Below are positions 1 to 11,691 of a stretch of 64,000 nt of DNA, piece by piece. The notes below the pieces were generated by a model that was not told the origin of the DNA, made no database searches, and saw only the letters and a list, made by a program, of their open reading frames with translations. The translations under genes were made by a program, and so were the position numbers. The stretch's first letter is position 1, and each line of letters opens with the position of its first letter. The stretch is from positions 5,270,287 to 5,334,286 of the forward strand of contig NC_020167.2 in assembly GCF_000224145.3 (NCBI RefSeq), written 5' to 3'. This stretch comes from Ciona intestinalis. Taxonomy: Eukaryota > Chordata > Ascidiacea > Phlebobranchia > Cionidae.

Positions 1-483
1 AAGCAACGGAGAGTATTATCTTCGGGTAAGTTACCAAGTAAATTTACGTTTGTACAGAATGCATGTAGATTTTTAGTCATCATATATATATAGTACTGTG
101 GGGTGAGACGGGACACCTTAACACATAATATCCAAATATTCTAGTCGAAAAATTAACAGCGACTTAAGTGAGTCGTGAGGATACAGTTTTTATAATTATT
201 TGAATGTTTTTTGAATAGGACCAGAATATAGAATGTAAAGGTTTCCCATCTCTCCCACCCTGCTATAACATAAACCGTTTAGGTGAATCTAAATCCATTG
301 GAAAGTGTTGGAGAATTAGATTTTGACAACAACCACAACGTTTGCACGATTACACTCAATGACAGATCAGTTGTTGTGAACCGTTGTTTTATACGTAAGT
401 ATTATGTAATGTATGCTGATATTGGTTTCGTAATGTTAACTCTAAATCGTTTTACAGCAAGTGACCAGCGAGAAACTTCATAA
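1..483 (+). CDS. Lysyl oxidase (LOX/LOXL) family protein, C-terminal exons only
   Basis: Partial gene entering from the left edge. Three exon pieces are visible: 1-25, 283-394 and 458-483 (TAA), with donors GTAAGT at 26 and 395 and acceptors at 282 and 457. The spliced tail begins NGEYYLRVNLNPLESVGE, continues LDFDNN and ends NRCFIPSDQRETS. The G-[ED/N]-Y-x-L-x-V-x-x-N-P pattern followed by x-E-x-[DN]-[FY]-x-N-N and then a lone Cys is the distal end of the copper-amine-oxidase-like lysyl oxidase catalytic domain, as I recall it from human LOX and LOXL2-4. These enzymes oxidatively deaminate peptidyl lysine in collagen or elastin in the extracellular matrix. The copper-binding histidines and the quinone cofactor residues would lie upstream of the window and are not seen. 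The short tail after the last Cys is more like LOX than LOXL2. The first intron carries a MITE. Confidence 0.8.
91..267 (-). mobile_element. MITE in a LOX-like intron
   Basis: Copy of the window's commonest repeat. Ends read TAGTACTGTGGGGTGAGACGG on the left and a TCTCCCACCCTGCTATA-type complement on the right. The interior contains CACATAATATCCAAATAT, the reverse of the family's ATTTGGATATTATGTG. No ORF; non-autonomous DNA element. Confidence 0.75.
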
Positions 484-566
484 GGAAATATTTTTCTACA
501 TTCCTTGCAGTTTATGTGCTGCAGATTTACATTTGACGAAACGAAATGTTTGCGACCGTTTCAAAG

Positions 567-572
567 AATAAA
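567..572 (+). terminator. Poly(A) signal AATAAA after the LOX-like gene
   Basis: AATAAA lies 84 bases after the stop codon of the lysyl oxidase fragment, in AT-rich sequence. It is the nearest canonical signal and is the likely 3' end signal of that gene. Confidence 0.45.
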
Positions 573-2510
573 CCGATTGCTTTTACAAGAATTAAAATTT
601 TGTTAATTCTGTCATTTAAGGTTCTTAGGCAGGAAATACAGATTTAATCCGAATAGATAGATAAGTTTAAGCATTTTTAAAAGAAGCCATTTAACCTAAA
701 CCGTTTCGATAATGTTTTCATGTAGGCCTATATACATTATAGAGTTAGTAATCGTGTATTGCGTGTTTTAGCTTCAAGTCTTATTTCCAGAAGTAAAACT
801 TTATATAAAACGTGTAACACTATTAAGTCTGTGCATATAGCATAGATTACTAAATAAAAATGTGTTTTAGTATACAAAGGTATCACAAAAACATATATTT
901 AAACCAAATAATGTTGTTGTTTCGTAACCACAGTACATTGGCACAAAAATATGTTTCTAAACATTTATTATTTTTCTTTACAATATTCGTCAAGTTATAC
1001 ACGCGTGAATTGCTATAAAAGTAAAGCTTATGTTACGACTTTTTTAACCGTGTATACAACGATCGTACTAAAATTGAATTATTCCGGTTCGGATAATTTC
1101 CGATGTGAACCGCTTGCACGGATCGGTTAAAACGTAATTACGACGTGTTTGCTAGACGACGAGTCTGCAGCAAATCGACCCGTGGGAAATCTAGCTTGTC
1201 CTATGTAAAGCGAACTTTATTTGGTTAACGTAATTGTCACTCTTAATGTCAGATGATTTGTCTGCCTGATCAGTTCGCATCGATGCGCTGATCGACAGTT
1301 TTGAGCCATATTTCACTCGTTCAAACGACCAATGTAAACGCAGTCCACATTACATTGCTCAGTTTCAAACAAAACATTTTCAAATCCAGCATGACAACTG
1401 AACGTCTTATTTTATTTGATGACGTCATGTTTTACGCACCAAAACAACTTTTAATTACGCAGGCATATTAAAATTCTTATGGCACATGTTACGTATTTAT
1501 GAACACTTTAATGACATTACTCATTAAATCGCATTTATGGTCGTTCACGTTAAGAGTTTTTGTAAATGATAGCGGCATGCATTACTGCAGTCAGGTAGAT
1601 AAACTCACAAGAGCAAAGCGTCATTCCCAGCTGCTATAACGTCATTTCTGCGGCCACTATTTCCGTCAGAAGTGGAAAAGACAACGGTCGATGTAACGAT
1701 TTAGATTCTTCAATTATTTATTGTCGTTTCGCTGGCGAATGTAACCATTTCGGGTTCATGTTTTAAAGTTGTCACTTGGAAGTAAGCTTGTTCATCGCTA
1801 AGACAGTTACAGCTACAGTGGATCGGCTTGATCGATTTTAAAACACGAGTCATTGCTCGCCCGGATTCCAATTTAATCGCCACCAAAGGTCTAGCAGACG
1901 CAGATTGAGTGAGACAGAAACAGTAGTCGCAGAGAGAATGTGCTTTCCAGCTTTTATGGTCCTCCCTTTTGCGTAGGCGGACCTCCACTTTTAATTAAAC
2001 TGTCACCTCTGATCGTTACTTTAGATAAAAATGACGAAATATTTATATATAACTTTTCAGAAAGTCGTTTATGAAGATGAGAATGAGAAGATTTTAGCTT
2101 CCAGTGCAGCATTTTAAACCATCAGTAATGTTTAAACACTTTTATCTCGTTAAAGAGTTATATATGTCTTGCGATCCGTAGCAAATATCCATCAGTTATG
2201 AATAATTTATCAGTTACCCTTCAACGCTCGTCACGCATGTGTGTTAATGTTGTCATATACGAATACTGAAATATCGCCTACAGGCTAATTTTTAGCCAGG
2301 AAGAATATTTGTTGTGTTTACGAAAGCAGATCAAGGAAGTGACTTGAATTAGCTGCTATTTTTTCGGGGCATGTGCTTAGCAAAGCTATCATATCAACGT
2401 CTGTTGAATTTCCCTGTACTGGCGGGCTTGACCCGTCTATATGACGTAACAGTGGTGTGTATTAAAGGACGTAGTAGACGTACGGTGTAATTGGTAATAC
2501 TACTGTACTG
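573..2510. other. Intergenic, no gene seen
   Basis: About 1.9 kb between the LOX-like 3' end and the 7TM gene. Open frames are short, lack plausible splice sites and match nothing I know. No clear repeat family is present. It may hold the promoter of the downstream receptor gene. Confidence 0.5.
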
Positions 2511-2518
2511 TATATAAA
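2511..2518 (+). promoter_or_regulatory. Candidate TATA box of the 7TM gene
   Basis: TATATAAA-type sequence (tatataaag) 148 bases before the chosen ATG at 2659. Spacing allows a ~110-base 5' UTR. It is the only TATA-like motif I noted near this start. Confidence 0.3.
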
Positions 2519-2658
2519 GCGACAGACCGAGATTGCGATTTATAAACTAGAATATGATATTATTTCGCTTGTTCGCCATTTATTGAAGAAACTAACAAAG
2601 TAGTCAAGCACTGGACGGAAGAATTAAACAGTTTTATATTGGTATTAGCATTTCAACT

Positions 2659-5600
2659 ATGACCACGTACAGTACCGAGGCAACTTCGAGGTGAAATAAC
2701 CCTTTAAATTATGTTGGCATAAGTTGAATTAAATCGTGTGATAGCCATTAGTGTACGTCAAGCTCTTCAGTGTTAAGTGGTGTACAACTAAAGCTCTTTG
2801 TTATTGCAGCTGGACCACGCAACATAACAATTCCAGCGCCAAATGCGAACCTCCAAACATAGTACAGTTTTATGCGGAAGGTATTCCTGCGTATGTCTTC
2901 CTTCCTTTCCATGTGTTTCTCGTCATATCACTTACAGTTTTCAGGTGAGTTTGACTGTCCGACGTCATAAATGCAATGCGGTCTAAACTTGACTTTTGTT
3001 TCCTTTTATTGAACATTTAAAAAATGGCGTTTTAAAAACTCATTAAAACAATTTTAAATTGCCGTTTTAATTGACTAAATTTTTCACTTACTTAAACTCG
3101 TACGAAATAAATCATCAGTAGAGCGATCGCGGTGTATGTTGCTGAAATCTTGTACGCCGAACATATATCTGCATATAGTACTGAGGATAAGATGGAGTCG
3201 GTTAGCACATAATATCCAATATTTCCTAATCGTGTTTTTAACAACCAACAACAATCTTTTAGAGTTGTTAGGTTACAACTATATAGCTCTAATTCGATAC
3301 CTATTTTTTTAAATTATCAAATGAGACGATAATAAACAATAAAAATATTAACCATGATACACCTTACTGTATACAAATGTACCATCATATTTATTTAAGT
3401 GTTGTTGGTAAAAAACGTTTATACAGTTGGGTGGGGGAAGATGGGATACCTTTTCAATCCATTTTTTTCGTCCCATTTGGTAGTAAACAAAGAACATTCA
3501 AAGATTTATAAAACCGTATCCTCACGACTCCCTATTTTTTTAAAACGCGATCACGATATTTGGATAGTATGTGTTAAAGGTCTTCCACCCCCCCTTTCCA
3601 CTACACCAACATGTGTAAAGCACTTTAAGTTCGTAATCGCTGATTCAAAATTTGTTAAACCTCAAAATATGAATAATAATTATAGTATTGTGTAACAAGA
3701 CGATCGGCTTGGCTAAACCGCGAGGTAACGTTAATTCGAATTTGTACACACTTTTGAACTCGATTTACATGTTTTACGACCTAAGATTAAATTCAAAAAT
3801 CAAATTTCTCTAGTAAACTCCCGTGGATCAATAACCTACATTTACACAAATTTATTCCGAATTTACATTATCGTTGTCATGTGTTCGATATATCGAATTA
3901 ATATAATCAAATTTATATTTACTACATGTGTGCAGTATAACATATACAGCCACAGTCAAGGCGTAATTTGTCGACTGGAATATTGTCGGAAATTGCTGCG
4001 CAAATCCGTGTTCACTTTATTCAGCTTAGTCGTGTTTAATAATTAATGTCAATGTTACTGGCTTAGAGAATAAGACATTTATCTGGTTGGATCTAGACTT
4101 GTTTTCGAATTCGACAAAAACGTTGGCACAGCGTTGATACTTTTTAAACGGGGAAATAATTGGTTTATTTTGAAAGTGAAGGCTGGATCGAGCATTACGT
4201 AGTTTAAGACGCATTGGGTACGTATGAGGAAGTGACTAAATGGGAAAGTGGAAATATCCATTTCATCATACCGACACAGCGGGTGACGATTACGGTAAAC
4301 TGTTACTATATCGACGGGTTTCTATAATACGTACGCGGAAGCATTTAGTGTGAACTTTTAGTTCCCATACATATGCATCACATGTGTCCTATGGTCTGGT
4401 GTTACAGGGTTCAGAAGGTTATAGACATGTTTAGGTTTATTCTAAATTATGACGCAGATTATTTCATCCATGACTTACAAACCATACCCTAACCAATATT
4501 CGGCAAAAATGAAGAAAAAAAAAAACAGTAAAATAAAACACCCCGTATAATTATAGCGAATTAAACAAACATATTTAAACATTATTTCTACAATGCTAAT
4601 TGGCTTTCAACTACACGTGTGTATGTCTCTGAATCGTTTTGTGTCACTGTCAGCATGTCCCATGTCATAAGCAGTTTTTGTAAGCATGGTAGCTGTCAGT
4701 CAAACTAAATATATCGTTTCCCTTTTCACACGGCAACCATGCATGTTGATAATTTTATAAGGTCACGATTTTGATCTTTTGAAATCGTTTTGTGTGTTTT
4801 GTGGTGCCATTGGGCGCTTAATTTGACACCGGGCGCGTTTGAAGAGCATATGTTGTTGACAGTGGCATAAAGTGACGTACATGTTGTTGTTTTAGGAGGA
4901 ACTTGCATCGACGTGTGGTGAACCTTTACATTCTGAACGTGGTAGCCGCTAACACGCTGTCTTGTTTGTGGAGGTGTGTTCAATACTCTGTCGATCTGCA
5001 ACTTTGGAAGTATAAACATGAAGAACTTATAAGCTGGGGAAGCGGCCTTAACTTGTGGTGGCTTATTTCAATTTCTATGTCAATGACGCTTCTTCTCGGT
5101 ACGTACTTATAGGCTGCAGCAGATGGCATATGTAGTGGGAAGGGGGGAAAACAGGACACCTTTAGCACATAATATCCAAATATCCTAATCGTGTTTTAAA
5201 AACGATCTGTGGGAGTTATACGGTTTTATAATTCGTTGAATGATTTTTGTTTACTACCAAATGGGACAAGAAAATATAACGAAAATGTGTCCTATTTTCC
5301 CCCATCATACTACATACCCATACACAAAACTGTAAAATTCATATTACAATGATTTAATTGTTGCAGGGTCCACTGGCTCGATTATGCTCGCCATAATGGC
5401 GATGCGCAACTCAGTGTTCCATGTACACAGAACAGTAGCGGGATTCAGTGTTTACCAACAACCTGAGGAAGACATCCCAGCAGCGGTGGTGCAGCACCGT
5501 ACCAAGTAAATTGATTTAAAAGCAACCACTTACCTAGGCCCAAGTGGGAACTTTCTTTTATAAATTGGCAAAACCGTAACACCCTGTAGAATGTGGTTGA

Positions 5601-7102
5601 AACGGGGGCGTTTAATCAATACATTTACAATTTTGTTCCTGAAACTATCTTAACCGCAAAATCAAACGGGTGCGTGAGAAATTCTAACCGTTCTTGCGAA
5701 CATAGGTGGCAATGTTTCAACACAGGCTTTCAAATAAGCTTGACCGCAAAGCTTGTTCAGCGAGACTGAGTTACGTTTTCAATATGTGAACCACAGATAA
5801 AAGTCTCCCAAAATAACGTAGAGGAAGCTAATGCTTAAATGGCCCCGAATTCTGTCAAATAGGAATACAATATTCAGACCCCAACAAACCACAGTTTTAA
5901 AACACCCACGATCGCGAACGGTTCATATTTATAGCCTGCGGTTTGCGGGGGAAACGTTAGGAAAGTAACAATGGGAAGTTATAATGAAATCGAATGAAGT
6001 GTCCGCTTCGAAGCGTTTAATTCAAAATATACAGCAATCCATTGTGATCGATAGTCCTTCTATATTGCCCTATACGTCAATGAAATGGCTTGGACCCAAT
6101 TACTGATTGATGAGTCTTCTCTATAACTTTAGTTTCTGTCACATTTTATTTTCAGGTTTAAAGCGTGGCGCTCGAAAAATCCATCAAAATTTGCTCTGGG
6201 CTTGATTTCGGTAAACTGGCTCGTCGCAATTTTGTTTCTTATAGTAAGTCTTTCATTGCAAGACTGCCTAGCGACTTGTGAATGTCTGTTCGGCTTCGTA
6301 TCACGAAGTGAAATGAACGTCTGCAAATCACCAAGTAAGGAATTATATAGCTTATGTTTTTTTTAAAATACATTGACATACATTGGTTTAAAAACTTCAT
6401 AAGAATAGGAGTACCTTTTCGTTTTCTGTATTTTGGTCTACATTTTAAGCGTCCGAAATCGCATAGATAAATTGAATTTCCGAAATTTTGTCCACCTTAA
6501 CATTCTAAATATTTTATAATTCATTCATTATCATTATAGAAGCAACGTGTTTAAATAAGGACCCGCCGATGCATGCCAACGCTGTCATTTTATCCATCGT
6601 CATTTGGTTTCTATCAGTTACCTCGTTGGTCGTTATCTTAGTGAGGTTCGGCATCGACTATAAGAACTTTAAGTTTAAAGTAGTCGAGTCGTTAAGAGTA
6701 AAGAACAATTCGGTTGAAACTGCAAGTCGGAACATATCATCCAGAGAAGACGATCTTGTGGTGCAAAACTCGGCAGGGCGGTCGCTGCCAACACCGGAGA
6801 GAAGATTCCGTGCCCCTACTAGCATGCTGCTACGGAGTTTGCGGAGGAAAATCCTCTCACTCGTCTTCGTGTCAGTGATCTTTGGCGCTGGAACAGGCTA
6901 CCGGGAAATACGGGACCTTATTTCTTTTTTCCAGAGCATTTTAATGAAAGACACGGGCACACAACACGTTCTTAACCCGTTTTCTTCTGCTATAGAGATT
7001 ATATCATCAGTAGTTCTTTGCTGGGTTGCGCGCGGAACGCAGACTGCTTTGCGATCAGCCTTCAGAGCCATTATACATGCTCTAAACTGTCGACCTACGT
7101 GA
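2659..7102 (+). CDS. Orphan seven-transmembrane receptor-like protein (six exons)
   Basis: Exons 2659-2690, 2810-2944, 4896-5098, 5367-5505, 6156-6334 and 6540-7102 join in phase with GT/AG borders to give 416 aa. The N-terminus (MTTYSTEATSSW, then an N-N-S glycosylation site) is short and extracellular-like. Seven hydrophobic segments follow: TM1 around IPAYVFLPFHVFLVISL, TM2 VNLYILNVVAANTLSCLW, TM3 NLWWLISISMSMTLLLGS onward, TM4 FALGLISVNWLVAILFL, TM5 AVILSIVIWFLSVTSLVV, TM6 ILSLVFVSVIFGAG, TM7 SAIEIISSVVLCWV. The loop between TM4 and TM5 holds five cysteines. The loop between TM5 and TM6 is long (~70 residues) and basic/polar. The rhodopsin-class DRY motif after TM3 is replaced by MRNSVFHVHR, and no NPxxY is seen in TM7. 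It is therefore a divergent G-protein-coupled-receptor-like protein of unknown ligand. The 7TM reading is inferred from hydrophobicity by eye. Intron 3 contains a MITE. Confidence 0.65.
3174..3352 (-). mobile_element. Degenerate MITE copy (7TM intron 2)
   Basis: Contains TATAGTACTGAGGATAAGATGG and GCACATAATATCCAATAT, matching the left half of the MITE family. The right half is much decayed, so the right edge is approximate. Confidence 0.45.
3423..3603 (+). mobile_element. MITE (7TM intron 2)
   Basis: Left end TTGGGTGGGGGAAGATGGGA, interior CCCATTTGGTAGTAAACAAA and GATATTTGGATAGTATGTG, right end near CTTCCACCCCCC. Good family match in the plus sense. Confidence 0.8.
5132..5315 (-). mobile_element. 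MITE (7TM intron 3)
   Basis: Starts GTAGTGGGAAGGGGGGAAAA and ends TTCCCCCATCATACTACATA, with CACATAATATCCAAATATCC and TTACTACCAAATGGGAC inside. Both terminal repeats are recognisable. Confidence 0.85.
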
Positions 7103-7286
7103 GCAGTGTATCAATTGATTTAGCATATACGTACACACGACTCTGTACATTCATTGTATAGCTATCTTGCCAATATAAACGTAAGCCTAAACAAGTATAA
7201 TGTGAGAATTTTCGCACTATGGAAATTATTCGACAGTATTCCAGTCTGAACCGAACAAAGCACACTCGCTATAAATACATTAAAAA

Positions 7287-7490
7287 AGTTAGGGTGGGGT
7301 AAGATGGGACATGTTTTAATTTTATTTTCTCGTCCCATTTAGCAGTAATCAAAGAATATTAACAAAAATATATAACCCCAGCTCCGCGACTCTGAAATAC
7401 CTTGTTAATTGTTTAAAACGCGGTCAACAAATACATGATTTAGATTTTAGATGCTAACAAGTATCCTCTCCTACTCCGCAGTACTATATC
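7287..7490 (+). mobile_element. MITE downstream of the 7TM gene
   Basis: Left end AGTTAGGGTGGGGTAAGATG, interior TCGTCCCATTTAGCAGTAAT, right end CCTCTCCTACTCCGCAGTAC followed by TATAT. The right half is diverged. Confidence 0.7.
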
Positions 7491-8107
7491 AGTAATATTG
7501 CTTTTGGGCTATTACAGTTTTCCTATATCTGTTGAATTTCTTTGTTTCGTGCTAATGAAGCCCTACCTGTTGCTTGTGAAAAAGCAACTTACTTTACTGC
7601 GAACATAAACCCAAAGTAATACATTGGTTTTGAAAGTTGGTGTGTGTATGCTTTCCAGGTTATATATATAAATGATTTTGACTGTATGATGTATTTTATT
7701 TTGGTTATGTTTATTTTTCCACTTTGCTTATAAGTTTTTGCTTCTAGGTGGGTTATAATGCTATACATTATACCATAGAGCAATAAGGGTCAAACGCTAT
7801 ACCACGCAAAAGTTGTGGCCCACTCACAGAAAACTGTTTAAGTGTAACTTTACGAACATTTAATATAACAGCTATATTGCATTACTACCGCCAGCTGTAT
7901 ATACTAGAATAGTTGTTTGTGAAGTAGCATAGTGGCTGGCACGTGATCATCTGAGTAAACAAAAGCAATTAAACGCAGGAACGATGTTTGCACCCTATAT
8001 TTGTAACGCAAGGCAAAAGGAACTTAACAGTGTAGCATGTAGCAGCTCTGGTGGTTCTATTTTTATTTTTAATAACAATTGATTTGAGTTGAACAGTTGT
8101 TTTAACA
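7491..8107. other. Intergenic, no gene seen
   Basis: AT-rich spacer between the MITE and the first FAXDC2-like gene. No coding sequence, RNA gene or repeat was recognised. Confidence 0.5.
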
Positions 8108-9712
8108 ATGGATTACATTAATCAAGCAACTGCGTATTTGAACCTACAGTGGTCCAGCGTATTACATTTGTTTGGCAATGAGAAAAAGAATGTATTCGTT
8201 ATTGGTAAGTGGCTATGTCATTTAAGTTTAATAAGTTTATTTATATATGTATTTTGAAAAGGAACGTCGCTGGTGCTCTTTCTTTCGTTCTGTGCCGTTA
8301 ACTCGTTTTTCATGTTCCTTGATTTTACCGGAAAACCAAAATTTCTGCACAAATACAAAATACAGAAAGACAAGAATATACCGGTAAGCTTTTCTAATAT
8401 TAATGCCGCGAGATACAAATAGCATCGTTGTTCTGGAAAACTGGTACCGCGAAAACAGCTGTCAGTTATATTGCTTAACCCGTACTTTACTCGTTGCCAG
8501 GTCGAGCCCGCAAGATTTCTTCACTGTTGCAAAGTGGCGTTCAGAAATGAACTCCTGTCGTGCGGTATGGTACTGTTTCTATACCCTGTGATGCAATGCA
8601 CGGGCATGACTTGTCAGGCACCACTGCCTCCAATATGGGAAGGTTTCCTGCATTTCGTTGCGTTTGTGTTGGTTGACGAGTTTATATTTTATTACTCGCA
8701 CAGGTACTTTGTTAAACATTTACTTAGCACTTGGCCGTGCAATGCTATTAAAACATGTTTTATGTTTCCGCGTCGGTGCTGCAGTTTAAAGAGCTTTTCC
8801 TCAAACCCGACCCAGTGTATTTATTCCAATTATATTTTGTAATGTAAAAAACACTTTTTACAGGTTATTTCATCATCCATTTATATACAAGCACATTCAC
8901 AAGATGCACCATGAATGGATCGCACCCATCAGTATTGCTGCTTCGTACGCTCATCCAATAGAACATATCGTACGTCATTAAACTATGCTACAATATTCTT
9001 ATTTTGCATACAGCATTGTCTAAAAAATCGTTAAACTAATGCCAGTGTTGCAGTGTCTGGAAATGTACTATTGGCTGATACATTTCCTCTCAGGTGTCAA
9101 ATGCTCTTCCGCTTCTGGTCGGGCCTATTCTTATGGGTTCTCACATAGCAGTAGTGTGGATATGGTTGGTCATTGCTCAGTTCGAAACGTGCCTTCATCA
9201 CTGTAATTATCACTTCCCTGTCATGTCGTCTCCACAATTTCACGATTATCATCACGTCAAGTAAGCGAAAAGCGGATAAGTTTAGAGGTTATCGAATCTA
9301 TACCTCTATCTATATAGCGTAGAAGTCATGGACTTTCGGCCCGACGCTGTTACCATTAAAGGCGTGTGTTTGGGCAAGACGTTTACCGGCAACTGCTACA
9401 ACCGTGTAATCCAGCAATAAAAAAAAATTCCCACAAACCTTAATGTGGCAGCTCGTTTACGGGTACGAGGTGTATGAAAAAGACCAACCTTGTATAATGT
9501 CTCTCGTCGCCCCGCCATGCGAGGATGAAAAAATTATTTTCATTCATTAATTCAGGTTTAACGAGTGCTTTGGGACAAATGGTCTTCTAGATTGGGTTCA
9601 CAAAACAGACGTTCAGTTTAAAAAATCCATCCAAGCAAAGAGACACATTACTTATTATCGGTTTGGACCAATCACCAAACTCTTTCCCAGCAAAGATAAA
9701 AAAGAGAATTAG
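8108..9712 (+). CDS. FAXDC2-like fatty acid hydroxylase domain protein, copy A
   Basis: Exons 8108-8204, 8262-8383, 8501-8703, 8864-8969, 9094-9260 and 9556-9712 join in phase to give 283 aa, starting MDYINQATAYLNL. It matches FAXDC2 of vertebrates as I recall it: TGKPKFLHKYKIQKDKNIP, LLSCGMVLFLYP, then YYSHR-LFHH, HKMHHEW, ASYAHPIEHI, VGPILMGSH and QFHDYHHVKFNECFGTNG. The histidine boxes of the di-iron sterol desaturase/fatty acid hydroxylase superfamily are intact: HRLFHH (split by intron 3), HKMHH and HDYHH. The family sits in ER membranes with several hydrophobic segments and hydroxylates or desaturates lipids. Human FAXDC2 is longer (~330 aa); the difference seems mostly N-terminal. It converges tail-to-tail with copy B, with 376 bases between the two stops. 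AATAAA sequences near 9815 could end the transcript. Confidence 0.9.
9352..9550 (+). mobile_element. SINE fragment in FAXDC2-like copy A intron 5
   Basis: Contains the SINE middle (GTTTGGGCAAGACGTTTACC) and 3' part (ACGGGTACGAGGTGTATGAA then CCGCCATGCGAGGATGAAAA). It is a diverged copy without the tRNA-like head. Confidence 0.6.
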
Positions 9713-10088
9713 GTGGTTTTAGTTTTTCATGGCTTATTAATTTCGGTGTCTTGATTTAATTTCGCTTGATTGATATTCTTTGCAAGCTGGTACAATTGTT
9801 ATACAAATAGTATAAATAAATACAAAGCTCATTGTTTATTTATTAGTATTCAGATATATGTAAAATGAACATCAGCGTTAGCAGATTCTTGCCTGGCTCG
9901 GTGTCAATTCCGCCAACGTATAAATAACGTTATAACGCGGAAAAGTCCTCTCCAATAAAGTAAACGTATTTCTGAATCAGGTTTAGGCGTATAACAATCT
10001 AACTACGTACAACTGTACAACACAATACGAACTATCAAACATAGTCAACTGTGTACAAACACGTTCTAAATATTTGTCCCCTTTTTAC

Positions 10089-11691
10089 TTATCCCGGATA
10101 CTGGATATCGATTGGCGTAAGGCCATAAAAAGTTCGATGTCTTTTTGCCTCAGTAGATTTTTGAAATTGGGAATTCGTTTGATGAAAATCATCCAATAAA
10201 GCCTCACTGTAGTTCTGGTTGAATCTAGAAACACATTACGGAATTATACCCTTTAGTTTTGCTAATTAAATGGAATACAATATTATTGTATTACTTGCTA
10301 AGTTAGTTTACTTAAGTATATAAAAGCTGCAACAACAAAAAGAGATGTACGAGTTAGAAATACTAAAACACTGGTTTAAACGTCTATCTGTATACTGTTT
10401 TACGGGTAACTAAAAAGTATTCTTACTTAACGTGATGGTAGTTGTGATATTGAGGAGAAGATAAAAATGGAAGATGGTAATTGCTATGGTGAATTGAACT
10501 GGTTGCTTGAGCATAAATAATCCATCACCAGGTAATAGAGAGATGAGAACCAAGCAGAATAGGTCCGATAAAGTAAGGGATGAAATTGGATACCTATATA
10601 TAAAGATTTCATAAGATTATACAAGCTATAAAATGGAGTCTGTTTACGATATATAGTAGGGCGGGGGGAGATGGGACACCGTGTTGTTCTATTTTCTCGT
10701 CCCATTTGGTAGTAAACAAAAAAAATTCAAAGATTATAAAAAACATATCTTCACGACTTCCATAGACCGTTATTAATTGTTTAAAACATAATCAGGATAT
10801 TTGGATATTATGTGCTAAAGGTATCCCGTATTTCCCCATCGTACTAAATGAAACTTACAATGTGGTCGATCGGATGAGAGTATACAGCAGCAATACTGAT
10901 GGGTGCTATCCACTCGTGGTGCATTTTGTGGCAGTACTTGTAAATGGAAGGATGGTGCATTAACCTGGAAACAGTTGTAAACTCATAGAAAATATTGTTG
11001 CTGGAACTAAATAGCAAATTAACCTGTGAAAGTAGTGGAATGCACTGTAGCCAAAATGCCCGAAAGCAACGAAAAGCAGATACAACTTCCAGAGTTGTGG
11101 TACAGGTTGATCACATGACATGCCGGTGTATTTCATGATTGGATACGAAAGATAGATGAGAACACAGGAGAGAATTTCATTGAATAAAACTACAGCGCAG
11201 CACCAGAAGAACCGACTTGGTTTCACCTTAAACGATAAACTCAAACTTGGTATTAAAAACAGTTATACGGAAACTGTTGATTAAAAACGTCATAACTGAT
11301 AATACTCTTTTGTGACACCGAGCCACGAAAAACGCTAATTTTATTTTTATGTTCACAAAGTTAAAAACGTTACCGGGAAATGTTTATCTTTCTTTATTTT
11401 GTATTTGAGCATCCATACCGGTTTTCCGCTGTAATCAACATACATGTAGAATATGTTAATTACCAAGAACGATAGGAAATGTACCAAAGAAGTTCCTGAA
11501 ACAACAGTTTTTTTTATTCCCACAAAACTTGTTCCGAACAGAACATATACATCCATATGCTAAATCTTTCTATCGAACTTACCGAAAGTAAATATTAATC
11601 TGTCATTATATTTAAACAACCACAAAATCGTAGACCACCTTTCATCCAAGAAAGTATCAACTTTGTTTATATAGTTAAATACATAGGACAT
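10089..11691 (-). pseudogene. FAXDC2-like copy B with an in-frame TGA in exon 5
   Basis: Minus-strand six-exon copy: 11691-11583, 11495-11374, 11226-11024, 10964-10859, 10593-10427 and 10224-10089. Exons 2-5 have exactly the lengths of copy A (122, 203, 106, 167) and all splice sites are usable. The frame starts MSYVFNYINKVDTFLDERWS, includes SGKPVWMLKYKIKKDKHFP, FHR-LMHH, HKMHHEW, QYHNYHHVKFNQNY, and ends TPIDIQYPG. All three histidine boxes are present. One codon, 10527-10525, is TGA where copy C has TGG (context ITW-stop-WII versus LVWWWIA). If real, this truncates the protein before the third histidine box. A sequencing error or a recent null allele are the alternatives; everything else looks maintained. 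Intron 4 holds a MITE. The C-terminus is seven residues shorter than in copy A. Confidence 0.8.
10653..10846 (+). mobile_element. MITE in FAXDC2-like copy B intron 4
   Basis: Left end ATAGTAGGGCGGGGGGAGAT, interior CGTCCCATTTGGTAGTAAAC, GGATATTTGGATATTATGTG, right end TATTTCCCCATCGTACT. A well-preserved family copy. Confidence 0.85.
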
